NCBI GenBank assembly: GCA_025354865.1
Contig: JANXMB010000079.1
Coordinates: 1-42,128 of the forward strand
DNA length: 42,128 nucleotides
Source of the DNA: Acetobacteraceae bacterium
GTDB lineage: Bacteria > Pseudomonadota > Alphaproteobacteria > Acetobacterales > Acetobacteraceae
Direction: 5' to 3'
A program made the position numbers and the translations under genes. The notes beneath the pieces were generated by a model. That model saw nothing but the letters and a program-made list of their open reading frames with translations, did not search any database and was not told the DNA's origin. Below are positions 1-9,017 of the stretch, piece by piece; positions within the stretch are counted from its first letter, which is position 1; the number at the start of each line of letters is the position of its first letter.

Positions 1-1511
1 GCCACCGGCTGGAACCACTGGCCGACCGGCAGATGCGGCACGTCGATCCAGCATTGTTTCTGGATCTCGTCCACGAGCTTCTTTTGCGTCGCCATATCCG
101 CCGCATCGGCCCAGGCGGAGCGCAATTCATCGATCCGAGGGCTGTCGGTCCAGCCGAACCAGGCCTTTTGCCCGGTCGTGCGCAGGAAATGCAGCAGCGG
201 GGTCTGCATATCCAAGCCATTGGCGGTGGTGAAAATGGTGCTCCAGCCGCCTTTGTCGACGGGCTGTTTGCTCTCGCGGCGGACGATCGCCGTGCCCCAA
301 TCCATCGCCTGATCTTCGACGTTCATGCCGACCGATTTCATCATCGCAGACCCGACATCGGTCATCGCCTTGCGGTAATACGGCTCCCCCGGAGCGAGCA
401 TGACGACCTTCTCGCCGTTGTAGCCGGCGTCCTTCAATGCGGCGCGGACCTTGGCCAGATCGCGCGGACCGTTCAACACGTCCATCCCCGCGTCGGACGC
501 CATGTCGGTGCCGGGGGTGAAGATGCCGACGCCGGCGCGCCACATTTGGGGGTCCACGCCGGCCACCGCTGTCATGAAGTCCTTCTGATCGATCGCACCC
601 AGCAGCGCTCGGCGGATCGCCGCCTTGTCGAAGGGGGGCTGCAAATTGTTGGTTTTCATGAACCCGAGGGTGCCGTTGCGGTCTTTGATCTCCACCCGGA
701 TTTTGCCGGACTTGCGCAGCATGGGCAGCAGATCGGGGGTCGGCAGTTCCCACCAATCCATCTCGCCGGCCTGCATGGCACTGGCGGAGGTCCCGTCGTC
801 GGGGCTGGTCAACCACTCCACACGTTCGAAATGCACGATCTTGCCGCCGGAGGTCCAACCGGTATTGGGTTCCGAACGCGGCAGGTATTTGTCGTTTTTG
901 ACGTAGACCGCGCGGGCGCCGGATACCCATTCGTCGGCCTTGAAACGAAACGGGCCGCTGCCGACCATGTCCGAAATGGCCTTGAAAGGGTCGCTGCTGG
1001 CGAGGCGTTCCGGCATCATCGCACACATCGGGGTGGAGATTTTGCCCAATGCGTACGGCAGGATTCCGGTGGCGTGCTTCAGCCGAAATTGCAGCGTGCG
1101 GTCGTCGATGGCGCTCAGTTCGTCGGTGCGGGCCATCAGCAGGGCGCCGATGCCGTCGCGCGCGGCCCAGCGTTTGATGGACGCGACGCAATCGCGCGCC
1201 GTCACCCGTTCGCCGTCGTGCCAGAACTGGCCTTCCCGCAGGCGGAGTTTCCAGCGTTTGCCGTCGTCCTCGACCTCCACCCGGTCGAGCATCTGGGGCT
1301 GCATTTTGTAGTTGCTGTCCATGCCGAACAGCGTGTCGAACACCATGTAGCCGTGATTGCGCGCGGTGTAGACCGTGGTGACGATGGGATCGATGATCGT
1401 CAGGTCCGATTGCGGAATGAATTTCAACGGCGCGACCGATGCCCCGCGCCCGATGGACGGCGCGGTCAAAGCGGCGGCGAAACCGGCCCCGAAGGTGCGG
1501 CGACGGATCAT
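1..1511 (-). CDS. ABC transporter substrate-binding protein, peptide/opine type (SBP family 5), partial
   Basis: This is the periplasmic binding component of a dipeptide/oligopeptide-type ABC importer. The frame is open from an ATG at 1511 to the window edge, about 503 residues. Family members are usually about 510-530 aa, so only the C-terminal tip is missing. A purine-rich Shine-Dalgarno (GGGAG) precedes the ATG. The N-terminus MIRRRTFGAGFAAAL has the twin-arginine pattern RRxF followed by a hydrophobic stretch, so export through Tat is likely. Typical family 5 wording follows: YMVFDTLFGMD, a LREGQFWHDGE block (the 'L-x-x-G-V-x-F-H-D-G' type motif), and GSGPFRF near residue 200. No permease or ATPase gene lies on the visible side; they could lie left of the window. 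It is divergent from the chemotaxis receptor. The ligand cannot be inferred from sequence alone. Confidence 0.9.
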   Translation of the reverse strand, partial: MIRRRTFGAGFAAALTAPSIGRGASVAPLKFIPQSDLTIIDPIVTTVYTARNHGYMVFDTLFGMDSNYKMQPQMLDRVEVEDDGKRWKLRLREGQFWHDGERVTARDCVASIKRWAARDGIGALLMARTDELSAIDDRTLQFRLKHATGILPYALGKISTPMCAMMPERLASSDPFKAISDMVGSGPFRFKADEWVSGARAVYVKNDKYLPRSEPNTGWTSGGKIVHFERVEWLTSPDDGTSASAMQAGEMDWWELPTPDLLPMLRKSGKIRVEIKDRNGTLGFMKTNNLQPPFDKAAIRRALLGAIDQKDFMTAVAGVDPQMWRAGVGIFTPGTDMASDAGMDVLNGPRDLAKVRAALKDAGYNGEKVVMLAPGEPYYRKAMTDVGSAMMKSVGMNVEDQAMDWGTAIVRRESKQPVDKGGWSTIFTTANGLDMQTPLLHFLRTTGQKAWFGWTDSPRIDELRSAWADAADMATQKKLVDEIQKQCWIDVPHLPVGQWFQPV

Positions 1512-1641
1512 GGTGTTTTCTCCCTGCTTTGTAACCATGCGGCGATACCGCGCCGCGTGGGCGGTGTCCATTCTGTGCCGACGGTTCCCGGACTCCGGAA
1601 CGCGATACGTTCGCGCACCCATCGCGTGAAAAAATATCGGC

Positions 1642-1653
1642 GCCGTTAACGGC
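1642..1653. promoter_or_regulatory. 12-bp perfect palindrome in the divergent SBP/MCP intergenic region
   Basis: GCCGTTAACGGC is a perfect palindrome in the 193-bp region between the two divergent start codons, 52 bp before the MCP ATG. It is next to an AT-rich stretch (TTATTAA). A regulator site is possible, but no regulator gene is adjacent and no clear sigma-70 or sigma-28 promoter could be matched around it. Its function is unknown. Confidence 0.3.
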
Positions 1654-1704
1654 TTATTAACCCGTGCTCCCTACACTCGGCGAAAGCAATGGAGCCCGCC
1701 TGCG

Positions 1705-3396
1705 ATGTTTTCCCTCGGCCACTTCAAAATACGCACCAAACTTACCCTGTTGCTCGGCTTGTTCGCCCTCGGCCTGTCGGCGGTCGCGGCAATCGACGGC
1801 GCGGCCCTGCATCGACGGATGCTGGACGAACGGATCGGCAAGCTCAAAGCGACGGTCGAGATGATGGCCGGGTATGCAGCCGAGCAGGATCGGTTGGCGG
1901 TGGCGGGTAAGATCGCCCGGGATGCGATCCTGCCACGCCTGCGAGAGGTCGCGCACACCACCCGCTTCGATGGCGGTAGCGGCTACCTGACGCTGCAAAG
2001 CATGGAAGGCGTGGTGCTGGTGCACGGGGGCGATCCCAACCGGGAGGACAAGGCCAGCTCTGCCGTCGATGCCAAAGGGACGCCGATTATCGCGTTGATC
2101 CGCGAAGCCGTGCGAACCAGCGACAGTGGGACGATTTCCTATATGTTCCCGAAGCCGGGCCAGTCGCAGCCGCAACCGAAAATTGCCTATGTCCAGCGCG
2201 TGCCGGCGCTGCAAGCCTTCTTGCTGGCGGGCACCTACACCGACGATCTCGATGCCGAATTCCGCGCGCAGATGATGGCGTCGATCGCCATGGCGGCAGG
2301 CATCTTGTCGGTGACACTGATCCTGGCGTGGTTAGTCGGCCGCGATATCGCCAATTCGATGCAGCGGCTGAAAGCGGCGATGGCCGCTTTGGCCGGCGGG
2401 GTGCTGGGAACCGCGATCCCCGGCACCGCCCGCCGCGACGAGATCGGCGAAATGGCCGCTGCCGTGCAGGTCTTCAAGGATAACGCCCAGGCCGTCGAAC
2501 GGATGAAAGCCGATCAAGAAAGTGCGTTGCGACGCACGGCGGAGGAGAAGAAGCGGGCGATGGCGCAACTGGCCGGCGATTTCGAAGCCCAGGTCAGCGC
2601 CATCGTCGAAAGCGTCGCCCATGCCGCCGGGGAGTTGGAGCGCACCGCCGGCACCATGACGACCACCACCGCACAAGCTGTCCATCGCGTGTCGGCCGCG
2701 TCCACGGCATCGGACCGGGCGTCGAACAGCGTTCTCTCGGTTGCGGATGCGGCGGAGCGATTGTCGGGTTCGGTCGTCGAGATCACCCGGCAAGTGGCAA
2801 TGTCGTCGGAAATCGCCGCCAAGGCGGTGGGTGAGTCCGAACGGACCAATAGCCTGGTCTGCGGTCTGACCGACGCGGCGCAGAAAATCGGCGCGGTGAC
2901 GAACATGATCAACGAGATTGCCGGTCAGACCAATTTGCTGGCGCTGAACGCCACGATCGAAGCCGCCCGCGCCGGGGAAGCCGGCAAGGGCTTCGCGGTT
3001 GTCGCGTCGGAGGTGAAGAACCTGGCCAACCAGACCGCCAAGGCGACGCAGGAAATCAGCGGTCATATTGCAGCGATGCAGAGTGCGACCGGGGAAACCG
3101 TGGCGGCGGTGCAATCGATCGGCGCCACGATCGGGCAATTGAACGAGACCGCCGCCACCATCGCCGTCGCGATCGAGCAACAGGGCGCCGCTACCCGCGA
3201 TATCGCCCACAACGTGCACCTCGCGGCCGCCGGTACCTCGGACGTAGCGGGCAATATCGGCGGGGTGACGGCGGCGATGAGCGAAACGGGCGCTGCGGCG
3301 ACACAGGTTCACGGCGCGGCCGGCGCGCTCTCGAAGCAGGCATCGGCGCTGCGCGGGCAGGTCGATCGGTTCCTGCTGGCGGTGCGCGCCGCCTGA
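1705..3396 (+). CDS. methyl-accepting chemotaxis protein with Cache sensor and HAMP domain
   Basis: This transmembrane chemoreceptor of 563 aa signals to CheA/CheW. A hydrophobic segment at about residues 12-30 anchors the N-terminus. Residues about 36-187 form a periplasmic single Cache-type sensor, with the [19 protein letters not shown] block characteristic of small-molecule Cache domains. A second TM lies at about 191-213 and a HAMP linker at about 213-267. The cytoplasmic signalling helices follow, with the highly conserved hairpin tip at about 401-440 ([20 protein letters not shown] and [15 protein letters not shown]). There is no C-terminal CheR-binding pentapeptide of the NWETF type. 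The ATG at 1705 has a GGAG about 11 nt upstream. No che genes are near, so it is a stand-alone receptor gene. The ligand is unknown; Cache domains often bind organic acids or amino acids. Confidence 0.95.
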   Translation: MFSLGHFKIRTKLTLLLGLFALGLSAVAAIDGAALHRRMLDERIGKLKATVEMMAGYAAEQDRLAVAGKIARDAILPRLREVAHTTRFDGGSGYLTLQSMEGVVLVHGGDPNREDKASSAVDAKGTPIIALIREAVRTSDSGTISYMFPKPGQSQPQPKIAYVQRVPALQAFLLAGTYTDDLDAEFRAQMMASIAMAAGILSVTLILAWLVGRDIANSMQRLKAAMAALAGGVLGTAIPGTARRDEIGEMAAAVQVFKDNAQAVERMKADQESALRRTAEEKKRAMAQLAGDFEAQVSAIVESVAHAAGELERTAGTMTTTTAQAVHRVSAASTASDRASNSVLSVADAAERLSGSVVEITRQVAMSSEIAAKAVGESERTNSLVCGLTDAAQKIGAVTNMINEIAGQTNLLALNATIEAARAGEAGKGFAVVASEVKNLANQTAKATQEISGHIAAMQSATGETVAAVQSIGATIGQLNETAATIAVAIEQQGAATRDIAHNVHLAAAGTSDVAGNIGGVTAAMSETGAAATQVHGAAGALSKQASALRGQVDRFLLAVRAA

Positions 3397-3417
3397 CCGG
3401 GGGTGGAGGGACGGGTA

Positions 3418-3449
3418 TGCGCGCAGGGTTGGTGTGGCGGCTGCGCGCA
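3418..3449 (+). terminator. GC-rich hairpin after the MCP gene
   Basis: TGCGCGCAG (3418-3426) and CTGCGCGCA (3441-3449) are perfect 9-bp inverted arms around a 14-nt loop, 22 nt beyond the MCP stop codon. No T-run follows on the plus strand. It may act as an mRNA 3'-end stabiliser or a weak terminator. Confidence 0.4.
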
Positions 3450-3462
3450 AAACCAATACAAA

Positions 3463-3511
3463 ACCAGCCGACCGACCGCTTGCATGAGAGTCGGAGGTTC
3501 GGTCGGCTGGT
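3463..3511 (-). terminator. rho-independent-like terminator of the 3513-4223 gene
   Basis: ACCAGCCGACCGA (3463-3475) and TCGGTCGGCTGGT (3499-3511) form a perfect 13-bp stem with a 23-nt loop. It starts directly after the TAA stop (3515-3513) of the minus-strand gene. Read on the minus strand, the stem is followed by a T-rich tail (TTTGTATTGGTTTT), which fits an intrinsic terminator in that direction. Confidence 0.6.
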
Positions 3512-3512
3512 A

Positions 3513-4223
3513 TTACTCGTGCCACGCCGCGAACAGGTGCAGCAAAGCGGGTGGGCAGCGGGTGCTATCGACGCTCGATAGCGGGGCGTAGGAGTATTGC
3601 TTACCAGCCAACGCCGCCTCGATCGCGGCTAAGGCGGGCTCGACACTCTGCCGTGCCGTGTTCCAAACTGGCAGGTCGATCCTCTCGCCGTTCGACAGCG
3701 TCAACCGCAGCCCGGCAGCCTGTCCGCGTTTGCCGATCCAACAATCTGCGCGGACATTATCGACCGCATCCCAATGCGCGCGCTGGGCCTGCACGAAGGG
3801 GCCGGGGTGCAGCAACAGGCCTTCGGGCATCAGGCAGATGTAGGTCTCCCGCGTCGTCACCCACAGCATGGCGGCGACCGACAATCCGACCAGCGATCCA
3901 GCAAATGCCAGCCGGCGGAACCCGTCGCCGGGCCCTTGCGCGTGCGCCGCTCGGTCTGCGAACACGCCGCCGATGCAGGCCAGCAGCACGAAAACCGAGA
4001 CCAAAAACACCGCCGCCCCGCACGCCAGCGGGACCGAGAACGCAACCTCGTCGATCGCGAAAGCCGAGGGTGGGCATTGCGCCAAACGATTGACCAGGAT
4101 GGAAAGGACGTAGACCCCGAACAACGGCGCCGAGATCATCGCCAGCGCAATGATCCGCACCCGGCTCTTGTCGCTCGGTCGTTCCGGTCGTGCCGTTCTG
4201 CTGGAGGACCGAAGCCGAACCAC
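3513..4223 (-). CDS. uncharacterised membrane protein with three TM segments and a PH-like C-terminal part
   Basis: I do not recognise a named family. The protein is about 236 aa from the GTG at 4223. The frame stays open further upstream, but that part is arginine-rich noise overlapping tenA. An alternative start is the ATG at 4139. An AGGCAGG-like site precedes the GTG. The N-terminus is basic and polar. Hydrophobic segments follow around IIALAMISAPLFGVYVLSIL, VPLACGAAVFLVSVFVLLAC and LAFAGSLVGLSVAAMLW. After the third segment comes a soluble part (ICLMPEGLLLHPGPF, then AHWDAVDNV, then GLRLTLSNGERIDLPVW). Its strand-turn pattern resembles the bacterial PH-like region often attached to two or three TM helices. 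That resemblance is inference. It lies downstream of tenA on the same strand with about a 100-bp gap, so co-transcription is possible but not assured. Confidence 0.6.
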   Translation of the reverse strand: MVRLRSSSRTARPERPSDKSRVRIIALAMISAPLFGVYVLSILVNRLAQCPPSAFAIDEVAFSVPLACGAAVFLVSVFVLLACIGGVFADRAAHAQGPGDGFRRLAFAGSLVGLSVAAMLWVTTRETYICLMPEGLLLHPGPFVQAQRAHWDAVDNVRADCWIGKRGQAAGLRLTLSNGERIDLPVWNTARQSVEPALAAIEAALAGKQYSYAPLSSVDSTRCPPALLHLFAAWHE

Positions 4224-4320
4224 GGAAATGCCTGCCTGCCGCCTGGGCGGACGATTGAGGGGGACGCGACGTATGGACGCCGCCATTTGGCAGCAGCGTC
4301 GGTGCCGTGCAACCGTTCTG

Positions 4321-5001
4321 TCAGTCGGCGGTCGCACCGGATGGCCAGCCGCGTTGCCGGTAGGCGCCGTCCCAGAACAGCCACTCGTATTGGCAGCACC
4401 GGACGAAGGCCCGCATCATTCGGTCCCGCACCGTGGAGGACGCGCCCGCCGCCGCCGTGTCGGTGACGCCGATCACGGCTTTCACCGCGTTGCCGAAACC
4501 CTCGTCCGCGTAGGTGTCGATCCAGGCTCGGTACGGATTGTCCGGGGCGGCGACCCGAGCGATGGCATTGCCGACATCCCAGTACAGCCAGAAACAGGGC
4601 AGCAGCGCGGCGACCAGGACCTCCCACGGTTCGTGATAGGCGGTGGCCAGCAGGAAACTGGTGTAACCCAGGCAGTCTGGCGACGGGTCGGCCTGCGCCA
4701 ATGCGGCGGGGTCGATGCCGAAATCGGTCAGATATCGCTCGTGCAGCAGTTGCTCGACGGCGACGGCTTCCAAGGCGGATTCGGCGAAGGCGCGCAGCGT
4801 GGCCGAGTCCGGGCCGCGCGCCGCCGCCAGCGTCAGCACGCGCGCGTATTCGCCGAGATAGAGCGCATCCTGCACGATATAGAACTGAAACCGCTCCCGG
4901 CTCAGGCTGCCCGCCGCCAGCTCGGCATTGAATGGCATCGTGTGGATGGCGCTACGCAGCGGGGCGGTTTGTTGCCAGGCGTGTTGAGAAAACTGGACCA
5001 T
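4321..5001 (-). CDS. tenA: TenA family protein, thiaminase II (aminopyrimidine aminohydrolase)
   Basis: TenA hydrolyses aminopyrimidine breakdown products of thiamine to hydroxymethylpyrimidine in the thiamin salvage pathway; it is cytosolic and all-helical. The 226-aa length matches the family. The active-site residues known from Bacillus TenA are all found at the expected places: Asp45 in VQDALYL, Cys136 in LPCFWLY (the nucleophile), and Glu206 in QYEWLFWD. The ATG at 5001 has an AGGAG site at proper distance. It follows pepN by 37 bp on the same strand, so both are probably on one transcript. No other thi gene is in view. PqqC-like or TenA_E members lack the cysteine, so this one belongs to the catalytic TenA_C type. 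Confidence 0.92.
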   Translation of the reverse strand: MVQFSQHAWQQTAPLRSAIHTMPFNAELAAGSLSRERFQFYIVQDALYLGEYARVLTLAAARGPDSATLRAFAESALEAVAVEQLLHERYLTDFGIDPAALAQADPSPDCLGYTSFLLATAYHEPWEVLVAALLPCFWLYWDVGNAIARVAAPDNPYRAWIDTYADEGFGNAVKAVIGVTDTAAAGASSTVRDRMMRAFVRCCQYEWLFWDGAYRQRGWPSGATAD

Positions 5002-5038
5002 GTCGGGGTCTCCTGGTTGGCGCGCGAGTGGCCGTCGT

Positions 5039-7663
5039 TCAGCCGGCCAGGCTTTTCGACGCCATTTCGAAGGTGTTCTTGCTCAACCCCGGCAACCCGA
5101 CGATACGACCGAGTGCCGCTTTCATCAGCGCCTGTCGCGCCGGGTCGAAGCGGCGCCATTGGCCCAGCGGGGCGACCATGCGGGCGGAAATCTGCGGGTT
5201 GTCCGGGTCCAATCGGACGATCGTGTCCGCGAGGAAACGGTAGCCGGCGCCGTCGGCGGCGTGGAAACGGACTTGGTTGACGGCAAAGCTGCTCACCAAA
5301 GCGCGCACCCGGTTCGGGTTGCGCAGGTCGAAATCGGGATGGGCGAACAGGCGGCGCACCTCCTGCATCGTGTCGGGCAAAGGCGACATCGCCTGGATGC
5401 CGAACCATTTGTCCAACACCAGCGCGTCGCCCTGCCATTTCGCATGGAACGCCGCCAGCGCCGCCGTCCGCTCGGGGCACGCGATGGCGGACAGCACCGA
5501 CAAAGCCGCCAGCACATCGGTCATATTGCCGCCGGCATCGAACTGCGCCTTGGCCAGCGCGGGATCGTCGAAGGCGGACAAATAGGCCAGACAGGCATTG
5601 CGCAACGACCGCCGCCCGACCGCCGCGCCATCGGTGGTGTAGGGGCCGGTGTCGGTCAAGTCGCTGTAAAGGGCGGTGAATTTGTCGCGCAGCCCGGCGG
5701 CGATCGCCTGACGCGCGAGGTTGCGGGCCGCATGGATCGCATCGGGGTCCGCCACCGCCATGCGATCGGCGAGGAACGCCTCCCCCGGCAAACTCAGGGT
5801 TTCCGCGACATAAGCGGGGTCGTCGCCGTTCAGGCTGGCCTCCATCGCCTGCACCAAATCGGGTTCGACGATCGGTGTTTCGCCGCGCTGGATGGCCGCG
5901 ACCATGTCGAGCAGCAGGTCGGTGGCGTATTGCTGACCGGCTTCCCACCGAGCGAAGGGATCGGTGTCGTGGGCGGCGAGGAAGCGCAGGCGCGCGCGGG
6001 ATACCCCCGCCAATTTCACCGGGGCGGAGAAACCGCGCAGCAGCGACGGTATCGGCGGGCTGGCCACGTCTTCGAAGACGAACCGGTTTTCCGCCTCGGT
6101 CGCCAGCAGCACGCGGGTGCCTTGGGTTGCTTCGGCCTCGTGCGTCAGCCGCGTCGCCAATTCCTGGCCGTTGCCGTCCAGCAAGCCCATGGCGATGGGG
6201 ATCGTCAGCGGCTGCTTGTCCGGTTGCCCCGGCGTTGGCGGGGTGCGCTGCGTCACCGTCAGGCTGTAGCGGCGGGTGGCCGGGTCGTAGCTGTCGGACA
6301 CCGCAATCTCCGGCGTGCCAGCCTGATGGTACCAGGCCGAGAACCGGCGGAGATCGACGCCCGAGGCATCCTGCATTGCCGCGACGAAATCGTCGATCGT
6401 CACCGCCTGGTTGTCGTGCCGAGCGAAATAGAGGTCCATGCCTTTGCGGAACGCGGCCTTGCCGATGACGGTGGCCATCATGCGGATGACCTCGGCGCCT
6501 TTGTTGTAGACCGTAGCGGTGTAGAAATTGTCGATCGCAACATAGCTCGCGGGCTGCACCGGATGCGCCAGCGGTCCCCCGTCCTCCCGGAATTGCGCCG
6601 CCCGCAACCCCCGCACATCCCCGATCCGTTTCACCGCTCGGCTGCCTCGATCGGCGGAGAATTCCTGATCGCGGTAGACGGTTAGGCCCTCTTTCAACGA
6701 GAGCTGGAACCAGTCGCGGCAGGTCACCCGATTGCCGGTCCAGTTATGGAAATATTCGTGCGCGATGACGGATTCGATGCCCTGATAGTCGAAGTCGGTC
6801 GCGGTGTCCGGTCGCGCCAGGACATACTTGGTGTTGAAGACGTTCAGGCCCTTGTTTTCCATCGCGCCCATGTTGAAATCGGACACGGCGGCGATGTTGA
6901 ACACGTCCAGATCGTATTCCAGGCCGAACACGTCCTCGTCCCAGGTCATCGAGGCCTTGAGCGCGTGCATCGCATGGTCGCAACGATCCTCGTCGCCACG
7001 GCGCACATAGACGCCGAGATCGACCGAGCGGCCGGATTTGGTGACGAAATTGTCTTTCAGGGCGACCAGATCGCCCGCGACCAGGGCGAACAGATAGCAG
7101 GGTTTCGGGTGCGGATCGGTCCAGACCACCCGATGGCGCCCGTCGCCGAGATCGTCGATCCCCGCGGGATTGCCGTTCGATAGCATGACCGGCACCGCTG
7201 CTTTGTCGGCGACGATCGTGCTGGTGAAGCGCGCCATGACGTCGGGCCGATCGGGGAAGTAGACGATGCGGCGGAAACCCTCGGCCTCGCATTGGGTGAA
7301 ATAGCTGCCATTGGACAGGTACAACCCGCTGAGTTCGGTATTGCCCTTGGGGTCGATGCGCACGGCGATGTCCAGCACGCAGGCGTCGGGCATGTCGGTC
7401 ACGACCATGCCCAGCGGTTCCAGGCGGTATTGGCCGACGGTCAGCGCCACCCCGTCGCGCGCGATCGAGAGCAGGGTCAGGGCTTCCCCGTTCAGAAACA
7501 TCTCCCGGCTGTCGTCGTTGCGCCGCACTGCCATGCGCGCGCGGACGATGGTCGCGGTTTCCTGCAATTCGAACACGAGATCGACGGTGTCCACCAGGAA
7601 GGGGGGCTTTCGGTAGTCCGCGAGCAGCACGGCTTGGGGGGCGGCGTCGTTCGGCATCGGCAT
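5039..7663 (-). CDS. pepN: aminopeptidase N (M1 family zinc metallopeptidase)
   Basis: This is a cytosolic aminopeptidase that removes N-terminal residues from peptides in protein turnover. The protein is 874 aa from the ATG at 7663, close to E. coli PepN (870 aa). An upstream in-frame start at 7708 exists, but the ATG at 7663 has a good ACGGAG Shine-Dalgarno and starts the conserved sequence (MPMPNDAAPQAVLL). The exopeptidase motif GAMEN is at about residues 266-270. The zinc site HEYFH is at about 302-306, with the third ligand Glu about 19 residues later in SLKEGLTVYRD. The spacing is identical in order to the E. coli enzyme. The C-terminal helical domain (the DUF3458-type regions) is complete to the stop. 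It lies between an unrecognised gene pair and tenA, all transcribed the same way. Confidence 0.97.
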   Translation of the reverse strand: MPMPNDAAPQAVLLADYRKPPFLVDTVDLVFELQETATIVRARMAVRRNDDSREMFLNGEALTLLSIARDGVALTVGQYRLEPLGMVVTDMPDACVLDIAVRIDPKGNTELSGLYLSNGSYFTQCEAEGFRRIVYFPDRPDVMARFTSTIVADKAAVPVMLSNGNPAGIDDLGDGRHRVVWTDPHPKPCYLFALVAGDLVALKDNFVTKSGRSVDLGVYVRRGDEDRCDHAMHALKASMTWDEDVFGLEYDLDVFNIAAVSDFNMGAMENKGLNVFNTKYVLARPDTATDFDYQGIESVIAHEYFHNWTGNRVTCRDWFQLSLKEGLTVYRDQEFSADRGSRAVKRIGDVRGLRAAQFREDGGPLAHPVQPASYVAIDNFYTATVYNKGAEVIRMMATVIGKAAFRKGMDLYFARHDNQAVTIDDFVAAMQDASGVDLRRFSAWYHQAGTPEIAVSDSYDPATRRYSLTVTQRTPPTPGQPDKQPLTIPIAMGLLDGNGQELATRLTHEAEATQGTRVLLATEAENRFVFEDVASPPIPSLLRGFSAPVKLAGVSRARLRFLAAHDTDPFARWEAGQQYATDLLLDMVAAIQRGETPIVEPDLVQAMEASLNGDDPAYVAETLSLPGEAFLADRMAVADPDAIHAARNLARQAIAAGLRDKFTALYSDLTDTGPYTTDGAAVGRRSLRNACLAYLSAFDDPALAKAQFDAGGNMTDVLAALSVLSAIACPERTAALAAFHAKWQGDALVLDKWFGIQAMSPLPDTMQEVRRLFAHPDFDLRNPNRVRALVSSFAVNQVRFHAADGAGYRFLADTIVRLDPDNPQISARMVAPLGQWRRFDPARQALMKAALGRIVGLPGLSKNTFEMASKSLAG

Positions 7664-7754
7664 GGGTCTCCGTCGTGCGGGCAGTCGCGCTGAGCGCGTA
7701 CCGGACAATCGCGCGTCTGGACCGTATACCGCAACCGGGGTGGCCCGTGCGGCG

Positions 7755-9017
7755 TTACTGCCCAGGCCCCTCCGCTGCGGTTGGGCGCTGGCGATACACC
7801 GCCTCCGCCGCGTCCGGACCGGCCAGGATCTCGACCAGACGGGCCTGACGCACCTGGGTCAGCACACCCGCCCCGGCTGCCGCGCCGACGATATCGGCCG
7901 CTTTGCCCAGCAATGCGTCGTACAGCGCCGGGTTGCCGACCTTGCGCGCGGCCATCTCCAGCGCACGCAACGCGCGCGCGTTGCTTTCCATCTCGGCCTG
8001 AACTGCGTCGGTTACCGGCGCTTGGGCAGTCAGCGGCGCCACCAACCCCTCGTCCAGGCCGCTGCCGAACCGCGCGCGGCATGCAAGATCGAGCTTGCTG
8101 CGAATGGCCTTCAGCCGCGGACGGTGTCGCACGGTGTCGGGCTCGTTCTCGATATCCCGCAGCAATTGCGCCATCCGCAAAACCTCCAGCCCAACCGTCC
8201 GCAGGGAGGCACTGCGCACCGCGACGTCCAGCCCGCCGCCGCTTTCCATATGCGACAGGGTGCGGTCCAAGCCCGCGTCCAGCGCGCGACGGAGCAATGC
8301 GGATTCGGCCGAGCCGCGGTTGGATGCGACCAGTTGTTGGATATGCATGGCGGCGGAGGGTAGGCGGGCCAGCAGCACGGCGACGACGATGCCGAAACCT
8401 TCGGGGGATTCGGCGCCCAACCCCGCCAGCAGCGCGCCGATGCTTGCGGGATCGGGTTCCACCATGCCGATCGTCGCCTCCCGCACCAATTCTTGCAGCC
8501 GTTGCGTGCGTCGCAGAACCGCCGCGACGGCGCGTGCCAGCGGCGGATAAACGGTCGGTGGCAGTCCGGTGCTGTCCCAATCGGCGGGGGCAGGGGCCTC
8601 GGCCAGGATGCTTGCCGCGCGCGGCCACAGGCGGGCGCCGACCGCTGCGATGGTCTCCTGGTCGGTGGTAACCCGGTCGGCGATCGCTTGCTCGATCTCG
8701 TCGATTTCCGATCCAAGCCCGGCGCGCACGGTCGCGGCGAGGGGCATCAGAACGCCGCGCGGCACTGCCGCATCGCCCGGGTGCCAGTCCAACGCCGGCA
8801 CGATCGTGGGTTCCAGTGGCATGAACAGCAGGCGGGCGAACCGTAGCCGGCGCGGCGGGCGAAGCAAAGCGAGGCGCGGGCGCAGCGGATCCAAAATGGC
8901 GTTTGCCCCGGCCGGCAATGCCGGTTGATCCAACAACGCGACGACCTGGCGTATTTTCTCGTCGTCGGCGGCCGATAATTCGCGGCCGACAAGGCGCAGT
9001 CCGGATGGGGTCAGCAT
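7755..9017 (-). CDS. unrecognised, predominantly helical protein (second gene of an overlapping pair)
   Basis: I do not recognise this 420-aa protein. The start is the ATG at 9017, which overlaps the stop codon of the upstream gene by 7 nt (9011-9017). The much longer open frame upstream of it is a shadow of that neighbour. The sequence starts MLTPSGLRLVGRELS, then has a Pro/Arg-rich patch (LRPRLALLRPPRRLRFARLL) and a MPLEPTIVPALDWHPGD block. After that it is almost entirely amphipathic helix rich in Ala, Leu and Arg, without signal peptide, TM segment, cysteine cluster or nucleotide-binding motif. The overlap implies translational coupling and perhaps a stoichiometric complex with the upstream product. 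It could be a scaffold or regulatory protein, but nothing in the sequence assigns a function. Confidence 0.75.
   Translation of the reverse strand: MLTPSGLRLVGRELSAADDEKIRQVVALLDQPALPAGANAILDPLRPRLALLRPPRRLRFARLLFMPLEPTIVPALDWHPGDAAVPRGVLMPLAATVRAGLGSEIDEIEQAIADRVTTDQETIAAVGARLWPRAASILAEAPAPADWDSTGLPPTVYPPLARAVAAVLRRTQRLQELVREATIGMVEPDPASIGALLAGLGAESPEGFGIVVAVLLARLPSAAMHIQQLVASNRGSAESALLRRALDAGLDRTLSHMESGGGLDVAVRSASLRTVGLEVLRMAQLLRDIENEPDTVRHRPRLKAIRSKLDLACRARFGSGLDEGLVAPLTAQAPVTDAVQAEMESNARALRALEMAARKVGNPALYDALLGKAADIVGAAAGAGVLTQVRQARLVEILAGPDAAEAVYRQRPTAAEGPGQ

Noticed and set aside
33-1649. Long plus-strand open frame of 538 codons
   Set aside because: It lies antisense to the clearly coding substrate-binding protein, has composition of a GC-rich shadow frame (many Arg, Gly and His), and lacks a ribosome-binding site and recognisable domains.
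5000-6685. Plus-strand open frame of 561 codons across pepN
   Set aside because: It is antisense to pepN, whose motifs are unambiguous, and shows only Arg/Gly/Gln-rich noise.
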